Assembly: GCF_040954835.1 (NCBI RefSeq)
Contig: NC_090716.1
Span: forward strand, 5,629,605-5,693,604
DNA length: 64,000 nt
Direction: 5' to 3'
Source of the DNA: Lepisosteus oculatus
Taxonomy: Eukaryota; Chordata; Actinopteri; Semionotiformes; Lepisosteidae
Shown: piece after piece, positions 60,401 to 64,000 of the stretch
How positions within the stretch are numbered: position 1 is the stretch's first letter
How the letters are laid out: the number at the start of each line of letters is the position of its first letter
Program-made: the position numbers and the translations under genes
The notes under the pieces: model-generated
What the model was told of the DNA's origin: nothing
Databases searched by the model: none
What the model saw: the letters and a program-made list of their open reading frames with translations, nothing else

Positions 60401-62190
60401 TCTTGTAATGTACGCCAGTAGATAGAAACATTAAATATTGTATTTTAAATTCAGTTTTACGTGATAACACGACCTGCAAGCCTGTCCATTCCTTATTCTG
60501 ACCAACCATTCTTGTTGTTTTCTTCATCAAAAGGCTTGTTGGCCGTCCAGGGAATTATGTGTACGCCTTTAAATCTTTTCGGATGGAAGAGGTAAAAATG
60601 CTTTTAAAAAAATATATCATCAAATACAATAAACTCAGCTCAGTTATTGAAAATATTTGATTTGTGCTTTGTACATAAATGCCTATATACTGTGTATACT
60701 TCACTTTGGACTTGTGCATTGTGGCTTTTCTGTAAATTTGCAAAGTAACATCTGATCTGCTGTGTACTGTGGCTAATGGCACATAATGACTGCTGTATGT
60801 CTCTCAGGTGGGTGCTGCAGTTCAGTGGTAGATGAATCGTGTACAAAGTGCTTTGAGGTTCTTTGGAATGAAAAGAGCTGTACAAACACAATTAGCTATA
60901 CGCAGTTCTGGGGAATTTCTAAGCTTGAAGTTGGGTCTCTACCAATAAATAACAAAATGCGGGACCAGTCTGTGACAGAGGTGTTTTTTTTTAAGTATTG
61001 CACTTCTTGTTCATTATACAGATCTGATAGAAAGTATGGGTTTCTGATTGTGATTTTGTTCTATCGCGCTGTCTAGTGTGCACACGGAGGCTGTCTTATG
61101 GAGCTGTGTATTCAACTGAGTATCACCATGTTGGGAAAACAGCTGATCCAGAACAACCTTTTTGAGATTGGCATCCCGTAAGTGGTGACATAATTTAGGT
61201 TACACTGCACCTTTTCCTGAGTCTTACAGCAACATTCTTTAGTCTGATTTTGCATGTGCTGTGAACAGTTTCAACAAAATGTTAACTTCTTATTAAGTTA
61301 GATACGTTGTTTAAATACAATACCTTATTCAAAGCAGTCTACAGGCGACTGCTCTTTGTAGGAAATACTGCTGAGAAAGACCAAAGCCTGAAGTGAATTA
61401 ACTCTTTGTTAAAGATTTCCAAGCTTCAATCTACCTGAAGGTTGCACATTACAAACACATCATTTTTGCCAGCTTTTTGATTGACAGAGGCATCTAAATA
61501 AGTAATAATGAAAACTATCATCAGATGTTGGGATTTGAATTTGCTACAAATGTAAATGAGTATGTCAGGTGACCTGCATTGTCGCAATACAATGCATTTG
61601 CAGAAATTTGTCCAAGTGCTCCAAAACAGTGGGTGCGCCCTCTATAGTGGTTACAAGAAGCAGATGGCATAGTGCATGAGCATAGTCAGCTAGGCACACA
61701 AGTTGGAGATGTAAGCTGAGATAATAATTAGCTATCCCAAACTTAAAAACAAAAAAATAAACAAGTAAAAGACATTTTTCTTCTGACCCTCTTTAGGTTA
61801 ATTAAACCTTTGTTTGGCTAATTGGAAGAAACAAAATCTTGGAGTGGTTGAACTCAAGCATAATAAATGCCAGTAGACACATTGCCCTGATACACTGTGA
61901 TCTGTTTTCCTGTGAATATAGTTGTTCCATAACAAAAAGAGTTGAGAAAGGATTCCTAGAACCAGACATTAACTGGAGCATGTTTGCGTGAGATAGTCAG
62001 AATCACCATGCTGAACATCTGGTCTTGTCACGGCCCTCTGTCTGCAGCAAACTGAAGAAGCTGATAAGATACATCAAGTCAAAGAGGCGTCCTTTCCAGG
62101 AAGAGGAACGGGAGAAGAAGTTGCAACATTATGAGACGGACTACTTTTTAGATCCTTTTGCAGGACTGACTCCAGAGTACATGGAAATGA
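30411..62190 (+). CDS. ano1: Anoctamin-1 (TMEM16A) calcium-activated chloride channel, 5' part (22 exons; continues past right edge)
   Basis: Twenty-two exons join in frame to about 769 residues. The product is a dimeric plasma-membrane Cl- channel opened by cytosolic Ca2+, used in epithelial secretion, smooth muscle and pacemaker cells. Recognisable blocks include [102 protein letters not shown] and [12 protein letters not shown]. All are near identical to mammalian ANO1, and closer to it than to ANO2 in the first extracellular loop and the acidic stretch. The cytosolic N-domain, TM1-TM5 and the start of the TM5-TM6 region are present. The Ca2+ site in TM6-TM8 and the C-terminus are not. The EAVK microexon and the 26-codon segment-d exon are both intact. 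Confidence 0.97.
30472..33160. other. ANO1 intron 1
   Basis: Contains a Mermaid-like SINE with target-site duplication (32090-32443, listed separately). The rest is AT-rich with no exon that I recognise. Confidence 0.55.
32103..32430 (-). mobile_element. Mermaid-like SINE with 13-bp target-site duplication
   Basis: Read on the minus strand it ends in TGGATGGATGG-type repeats, and on the plus strand it shows GGGTCGCGGGCGAGCTGGAG, GGGACACCAGTCCATC and GACTGTGGGAGGAAATCGGA. It is flanked by perfect direct repeats TGAATATTGTAAT at 32090-32102 and 32431-32443, so it arrived by retrotransposition. The 5' head is truncated. Confidence 0.85.
33161..33333 (+). CDS. ano1: ANO1 exon 2 (canonical N-terminus)
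   Basis: Follows a TTTCCCTTTAG acceptor. It encodes a linker ([20 protein letters not shown]) and, from Met at 33226, [19 protein letters not shown] and [17 protein letters not shown]. Human ANO1 begins MRVNEKYSTLPAEDRSVHII. It ends in phase 0 at GTAAGT. Both translation starts (30411 and 33226) could be used. Confidence 0.9.
35635..35665 (+). promoter_or_regulatory. Candidate core promoter before alternative first exon
   Basis: TTTATA at 35635-35640 is followed about 20-25 nt later by TCTCAGTA, which fits a loose initiator. Together they sit directly upstream of the ATG at 35672 and within a GC-richer patch (about 35520-35660). The elements are weak and common by chance. Confidence 0.2.
35672..35770 (+). 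CDS. Candidate alternative first exon in ANO1 intron 2
   Basis: An ATG opens 33 codons ([20 protein letters not shown] followed by [13 protein letters not shown]) that end exactly at a GAA/GTAAGT donor in phase 0. That is the phase needed to join ANO1 exon 3 (ILNSLCPED). The patch is richer in G and C than its surroundings. I do not recognise the peptide from ANO1 of other species. It may be an alternative ANO1 N-terminus that replaces exons 1-2, the first exon of another transcript, or chance. Confidence 0.3.
37797..38090 (+). mobile_element. Non-LTR retrotransposon (LINE) ORF2 C-terminal fragment
   Basis: An open frame of about 92 codons ends in TGA and contains [40 protein letters not shown] and similar text. 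The HPL spacing, the basic RCxxERYRRSF block and the [10 protein letters not shown] ending are typical of the region after the reverse transcriptase domain in fish LINEs. The reverse transcriptase itself is absent, so this is a 5'-truncated, inactive copy. A T-rich stretch to about 38390 may be its 3' UTR. Confidence 0.7.
38605..38925 (+). CDS. ano1: ANO1 exon 3 (N-terminal cytosolic domain)
   Basis: 107 codons in phase 0. Encodes [39 protein letters not shown], a basic variable stretch ([14 protein letters not shown]) and [19 protein letters not shown]. The [14 protein letters not shown] motif is diagnostic for ANO1/ANO2. The exon lies in the part called segment a in mammals. The donor is GTAAAT. 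Confidence 0.97.
39203..39271. repeat. Long inverted repeat (hairpin)
   Basis: Arms 39214-39233 and 39241-39260 are complementary over 20 bp with a single mismatch (a G-U pair as RNA), separated by a 7-nt loop. After a 2-nt interruption the stem continues for 6 more pairs (TAACAA/TTGTTA). Such a perfect stem in an otherwise decayed intron may be a young palindromic duplication, a MITE remnant or a small-RNA hairpin. Confidence 0.8.
40686..40996 (+). repeat. Mermaid-like SINE, near full length
   Basis: Begins AGGCTCGGTGGCATAGCAGT with an A-box-like head and CCTGGGTTTAATTCTGG as a degraded B box. It continues through CTGGTGCTCTGGTTACTTCC, CAAAG-type ATGTG blocks and a GATGGACTAGTT block, and ends in AATAAGC plus ATGG-like repeats. 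It is in sense to ANO1 and more diverged than the copy in intron 1. Confidence 0.7.
44525..44690 (-). repeat. Mermaid-like SINE, truncated inverted copy
   Basis: Starts TATCCATCCGTCCATTTTAT and contains CCAGTACAGG, GAGCCGGAGCCTGTCC and GGACGCCAGTCCA, the reverse complement of the Mermaid-like 3' half. The head is missing. Confidence 0.7.
45911..46009 (+). CDS. ano1: ANO1 exon 4
   Basis: 33 codons in phase 0 after a TTGTTACAG acceptor. Encodes [20 protein letters not shown] and [13 protein letters not shown], almost identical to the human segment. The following intron is only 120 nt. Confidence 0.97.
46130..46281 (+). CDS. ano1: ANO1 exon 5
   Basis: 152 nt with a TTTCTAG acceptor. Encodes [27 protein letters not shown] and [12 protein letters not shown], ending in phase 2 at GTAAGT. 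The start of the exon falls in the stretch where mammalian ANO1 has alternatively spliced segment b. Here it is continuous with the downstream part, so a separable segment b is not visible. Confidence 0.95.
46282..47210. other. ANO1 intron 5
   Basis: No additional exon or named repeat was seen. A short G-rich run lies near 47073-47090. Confidence 0.4.
47211..47265 (+). CDS. ano1: ANO1 exon 6
   Basis: Encodes [18 protein letters not shown] after completing a split Leu codon. Human ANO1 reads [18 protein letters not shown]. Clean TTGCACAG acceptor and GTAAGT donor. Confidence 0.96.
47576..47627 (+). CDS. ano1: ANO1 exon 7
   Basis: Encodes [17 protein letters not shown], matching human [17 protein letters not shown]. 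It ends in phase 1 at GTAAGC. Confidence 0.96.
47989..48044 (+). CDS. ano1: ANO1 exon 8
   Basis: Encodes [18 protein letters not shown] after completing a split Gly codon, matching human [18 protein letters not shown]. It ends in phase 0 at GTAAGT. Confidence 0.96.
48404..48445 (+). CDS. ano1: ANO1 exon 9
   Basis: A 14-codon exon encoding [14 protein letters not shown] between a TTGCAG acceptor and a GTAAAA donor. Human has GDYNGENVEFNDRK. Confidence 0.95.
48446..50216. other. ANO1 intron 9
   Basis: Contains a degenerate AT-rich minisatellite at about 49150-49360. No extra exon was seen. Confidence 0.45.
49150..49360. repeat. Degenerate AT-rich minisatellite
   Basis: Three loose copies of a unit built on ATTATCTGT and ATTACAATATATCTG recur at about 80-85-nt spacing, starting near 49157, 49233 and 49316. 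The copies have diverged, so the boundaries are approximate. Confidence 0.5.
50217..50281 (+). CDS. ano1: ANO1 exon 10
   Basis: Encodes [20 protein letters not shown] plus Ile and part of an Arg codon. Human reads [20 protein letters not shown]. This is the conserved cytosolic stretch just before the first membrane helix. Confidence 0.97.
50675..50809 (+). CDS. ano1: ANO1 exon 11 (TM1)
   Basis: Encodes [20 protein letters not shown] and [20 protein letters not shown]. The hydrophobic run is transmembrane helix 1. The following residues (DDIPS) enter the first extracellular loop. Confidence 0.97.
50810..51745. other. ANO1 intron 11
   Basis: No further coding or repeat feature was recognised. 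A 99-codon open frame that overlaps the next exon is the exon plus read-through intron sequence. Confidence 0.4.
51746..51906 (+). CDS. ano1: ANO1 exon 12 (extracellular loop 1 and TM2)
   Basis: Encodes [20 protein letters not shown], then [20 protein letters not shown] and [13 protein letters not shown]. Five cysteines in the loop match the conserved disulfide-forming set of ANO1, and NNIT supplies a possible N-glycosylation site. TM2 begins after ASHLFDNPA. Confidence 0.98.
51907..54022. other. ANO1 intron 12
   Basis: AT-rich DNA with no recognised exon, repeat family or RNA gene. Confidence 0.4.
54023..54105 (+). CDS. ano1: ANO1 exon 13 (end of TM2, acidic stretch)
   Basis: Encodes [20 protein letters not shown] and TGFEEEE, ending in phase 0 at GTGAGA. 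The glutamate run in the first intracellular loop is known in mammalian ANO1 to affect Ca2+ and voltage dependence, together with the adjacent EAVK segment. Confidence 0.97.
54106..55534. other. ANO1 intron 13
   Basis: Contains the interspersed repeat at 54545-54830 and, at its end, a T-rich polypyrimidine tract before the EAVK microexon. A short duplicated CTAAATAGTT motif lies near 55075-55105. Confidence 0.45.
54545..54830 (+). repeat. Interspersed repeat, longest copy of the three seen
   Basis: Contains TGTCCTGGCCAGATTTCCCC, CAATCATGGCCTCCTAATAA, CTGAGAGCTGGTGTGTGG, CATCATCCAGGTGGGGCTGC and AAAGTGCTTTGAGTGGAGTG, ending CTCTATAAAAATATAAGGAA. Other copies lie at 18240-18430 and 60800-60900. 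It resembles a retroelement 3' region common in ray-finned fishes. Confidence 0.75.
55535..55546 (+). CDS. ano1: ANO1 exon 14, 12-nt EAVK microexon (segment c)
   Basis: GAAGCAGTAAAG lies between CTGAAG and GTTTGG, with a strong pyrimidine tract upstream. It encodes Glu-Ala-Val-Lys in phase 0 exactly between FEEEE and DHPRAEY, giving the FEEEEEAVKDHPRAEY arrangement of human ANO1. In mammals this segment c is alternatively spliced and alters Ca2+ sensitivity and voltage-dependent gating. Skipping it here would keep the frame. Confidence 0.92.
55547..56427. other. ANO1 intron 14
   Basis: Open frames of about 80-120 codons on both strands have no similarity. Two short hairpins (TCATCTTCC/GGAAGATGA near 56168 and TCCTTCCAA/TTGGAAGGA near 56259) lie about 90 nt apart. 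Confidence 0.4.
56428..56499 (+). CDS. ano1: ANO1 exon 15
   Basis: 24 codons in phase 0 encoding [20 protein letters not shown] and KFKK, matching human [20 protein letters not shown]. Acceptor TGTCTAG, donor GTAGGT. Confidence 0.96.
56879..56956 (+). CDS. ano1: ANO1 exon 16 (segment d, 26 codons)
   Basis: Exactly 26 codons in phase 0: [20 protein letters not shown] then MGGVKL. Human segment d is also 26 residues and contains EESTNKWKQRVKTAMAGVKL. The cassette is symmetric, so it can be skipped without frameshift. It lies in the first intracellular loop. Confidence 0.95.
56957..59106. other. ANO1 intron 16
   Basis: AT-rich DNA with a short imperfect tandem of TAAGTTCTT units near 57565-57615. 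No exon was recognised. Confidence 0.4.
59107..59181 (+). CDS. ano1: ANO1 exon 17 (start of TM3)
   Basis: 25 codons: [20 protein letters not shown] then MMLLM, matching human TDKVKLTWRDRFPAYLTNLV. The human Trp before Arg-Asp is Cys here. It leads into TM3. Confidence 0.95.
59428..59629 (+). CDS. ano1: ANO1 exon 18 (TM3-TM4)
   Basis: Encodes [20 protein letters not shown], then [20 protein letters not shown] and [15 protein letters not shown]. It contains TM3, the short extracellular turn and TM4, which line part of the pore in TMEM16 channels. It ends in phase 1 at GTAGGT. Confidence 0.97.
59630..60237. other. ANO1 intron 18
   Basis: About 600 nt of AT-rich sequence with no recognised feature. 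Confidence 0.4.
60238..60349 (+). CDS. ano1: ANO1 exon 19 (TM5)
   Basis: Encodes [20 protein letters not shown] then [16 protein letters not shown]. Human reads [20 protein letters not shown]. The second half is TM5. Confidence 0.97.
60534..60591 (+). CDS. ano1: ANO1 exon 20
   Basis: 19 codons, [19 protein letters not shown], after completing a split Arg codon. Human reads FVGRPGDYVYIFRSFRMEE. Donor GTAAAA. Confidence 0.96.
60800..60900 (+). repeat. Interspersed repeat copy, 3' part
   Basis: Contains AGGTGGGTGCTGCAGTTCAG, AAAGTGCTTTGAGGTTCTTT and AGAGCTGTACAAACACAA, a diverged copy of the 3' part of the repeat at 54545-54830. It lies in ANO1 intron 20. Confidence 0.55.
61077..61177 (+). CDS. 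ano1: ANO1 exon 21
   Basis: Encodes [20 protein letters not shown] then [13 protein letters not shown] plus part of a Pro codon. Human reads [20 protein letters not shown]. The sequence is among the most conserved in ANO1/ANO2. Confidence 0.97.
61178..62047. other. ANO1 intron 21
   Basis: No additional exon was seen. Near 61632-61647 GCGCCCTCTATAGTGG resembles an inverted CTCF core but carries a two-base insertion. Confidence 0.4.
62048..62190 (+). CDS. ano1: ANO1 exon 22 (last exon in the window)
   Basis: Encodes [20 protein letters not shown], then [20 protein letters not shown] and TPEYMEM, ending in phase 1 at GTGAGT. Human ANO1 continues IIQFGFVTLFVASFPLAP in the next exon, which is not present before the right edge. 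Confidence 0.96.
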
Positions 62191-62415
62191 GTGAGTAAAA
62201 GCTGCAGTTACCACATACACACACTCCCCCAATCCTCTAGCTTCATTTTGTTTGTGTGTAGAAAACATGTACAATATGTCAGATTTTAAAACTGTCTTGT
62301 TTTGAAGCAATATGTATTTATATGTATTTTATGTGTGTAATTTCATAAGTCACAAATTGCACAAGTTGTGTACTTCCCAATTTGTCAGATATATGTGAAA
62401 AGTATCCCACTGTCT

Positions 62416-62431
62416 CCCCCCCCCCCCCCCC
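62416..62431 (+). repeat. Poly-C tract (16 nt)
   Basis: An uninterrupted run of C, followed by CACCACCAAC. The opposite strand is G16, able in principle to form quadruplex structures. It may also be a length-variable site. Confidence 0.95.
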
Positions 62432-62689
62432 ACCACCAACAATTACTCCTTTTAAACTCCACAACTCAAAAAAGAAATCTATTTCGTTCTGAAAGAAACT
62501 TATACTAGGGCATGTGGGCCAAGACACACCTTGGTCGAGCCAACACACTGGCTGGGTTGTAGTCATAAACAACATTGCGGTCATTCTGCACTGCATCCTA
62601 TAAGCAGTTCATTTACAGTTGCTTTACTACTTTAGGATTGAGTTGCATATCAGTTTTGTCACCGTCTTGGGAAGAAAGCAGCACTACAT

Positions 62690-62725
62690 ATGCATATATA
62701 TATGTGTGTGTGTGTGTATATTTCT
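62690..62725 (+). repeat. (TA)n/(GT)n microsatellite
   Basis: Alternating TA units pass into a GT run (ATGTGTGTGTGTGTGTATAT). Short and intronic. Confidence 0.9.
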
Positions 62726-64000
62726 TAGCCATGTCATCTTTTTCAGAAGTAGAACGTTGAGGACTGTCTTAATGGTATTTATTGGTTTTAAACTGCTGTA
62801 CAGGTAATGCACCACAGAAGAAATAAATAGAGCGTAGCAGGTTAAGAAAGCCCCTATGCAGCAGCAATAAATTCTGAGATAAGCAGAGAATGGAAAAGCA
62901 AAAGAAAAGTTATATACAGTAGTTTCTACTGCTCAAAGCTGCAGACGGACTCTGTAGGCCAAGAGAATGTGTTCAAAGTTAAATGTTACAGTACATATAT
63001 GAAGATGACAGGGGCTTTTAAAAACATCCTTCTCCAGGTCATTAAAATAGATCCCACAGAGACAGTTTACATGAACTTTCACATTTTTAAGAAGTGTTTT
63101 CTAAAGATAAAGTAAATGAAGAACTTCAAAGCAAGCCTCATCCTTTGAGGTGTTAGCGGTTGTGATAGCAGGGGATGAAATTCTGTCAATAGAGGCTTAA
63201 TTGATTCATTTTATATTTACACAGTTTAAAAATTCAAAAGGAAAGCTGCATTTTTTGTGTTGAATAATGCAGTTACAGATTGTTTAGCCACTGTTGGTTG
63301 CTTTGATTAGTGGACAAAATTTATTCAGCTAATTAATGGAACTAAGGGTGTTTCAGCAATAACCAAAAAACAAAAAAAGATTATCTTCAAGATTTTTTTG
63401 CTTCAGAGCTGAGGGACAACACACTACTGACTCTTTTGAAGGATATGTGGATAAGGTAGCTTTTAATATTTAGACAGTCTACCACAGACTCAGATCAAAG
63501 CTAAGGCATGACCTATAAATATCAACTTTCTTCATAATGTTAAACATAAGGGCTGTTGTTTATGACTTAAAATTTTTTGCCGGCTGTTTGAAGATGTTTA
63601 CATATTAAAAAAATGCAAACAGAATAATCTCTATTTTACTTTTTTGTGTGGGTCTAACAGATATATAAGGGTAATATAAGATATTGTTAACATCAGCATA
63701 GAATGAGGAAATAAAAGTTCAAAGGTTGTAAGTAGTCAAGATGATACATTTCCTGACGATATTGAAATCTGGTTGCTTTCCTGAAATTGGCCTTCTTTGC
63801 TTTTGCTCTTTTTGTTAGAATTCATGGTTTTTGTTAAAGGAAGGTCAATCTTATGACAGATTTATAATCCATCTTCTGTCCTGTTGCATACAATATTGAG
63901 TTTGACTCTGCTCTGTATTTCAAACATGAAAGACCCATTAGTCAGTGGTGGAAGGTGGAAGCTTCTGTAAGCATTCTGGATAAAACAGTCTGTAGAGGAA

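Larger units (their letters stand above)
62191..64000. other. ANO1 intron 22 (runs off right edge)
   Basis: Contains a 16-nt C tract at 62416-62431 and a TA/GT microsatellite at about 62690-62725. No sequence encoding the next ANO1 block (TM6 and calcium site) was found. Confidence 0.6.

Noticed and set aside
61632..61647. Inverted CTCF-like sequence in ANO1 intron 21
   Set aside because: A two-base insertion breaks the core spacing.
62191..64000. Search for the next ANO1 exon (TM6 and the calcium site)
   Set aside because: No sequence resembling IIQFGFVTLFVASFPLAP or the NNIIE block was found. It must lie beyond the right edge.
1..64000. Prokaryotic systems, CRISPR arrays, phage or viral genes
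   Set aside because: Intron-containing vertebrate genes, SINEs and LINE remnants fill the window, and no regular spacer-repeat array or viral domain was seen.

Overview
The window is vertebrate nuclear DNA, most likely from a ray-finned fish. It is AT-rich and holds two multi-exon protein genes with GT-AG introns. It also carries interspersed repeats of types common in fish: Mermaid-like SINEs ending in ATGG tails, tRNA-derived SINEs with LINE-like 3' tails, a LINE ORF remnant and a TA-flanked DNA transposon. The species cannot be fixed from sequence alone. There are no bacterial, viral or CRISPR features.

Left part, 1-9,255. A complete six-exon BAX-like gene lies on the minus strand (start codon at 9255, stop at 5380, 203 residues). 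It carries the BH3, BH1 and BH2 regions and a hydrophobic C-terminal tail, so it should be a pro-apoptotic mitochondrial pore-former. It has no cysteine, and valine sits where human BAX has Ser184. Its introns contain a roughly 677-bp DNA transposon with TA target duplications and a small minisatellite. The 5 kb beyond its 3' end shows no recognisable gene.

Middle part, 9,256-30,410. This is about 21 kb of intergenic DNA between two divergently oriented genes. It holds a near-consensus CTCF-like motif about 0.9 kb upstream of the BAX-like gene, a compound repeat locus at 10.75-11.95 kb including an (AAT)n microsatellite, a SINE cluster at 21.9-22.7 kb, and several degraded interspersed repeats. 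I found no convincing gene here.

Right part, 30,411-64,000. This is the 5' three quarters of ANO1 (TMEM16A), the calcium-activated chloride channel, on the plus strand. I placed 22 coding exons, about 769 residues, from an upstream start codon to the exon ending in TPEYMEM; the rest lies beyond the right edge. Every junction keeps frame. They include a 12-nt microexon encoding EAVK (mammalian segment c) and a 26-codon exon matching segment d, the two known alternatively spliced regulatory segments. A separate open exon with a good donor in intron 2 is a candidate alternative first exon. The calcium-binding residues of TM6-TM8 lie outside the window.

I did not find a clearly undescribed biological system. 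The most useful leads are the ANO1 splice architecture, the candidate intron-2 promoter and exon, the unusual sequence of the BAX-like protein, and a 20-bp-stem hairpin in ANO1 intron 3.
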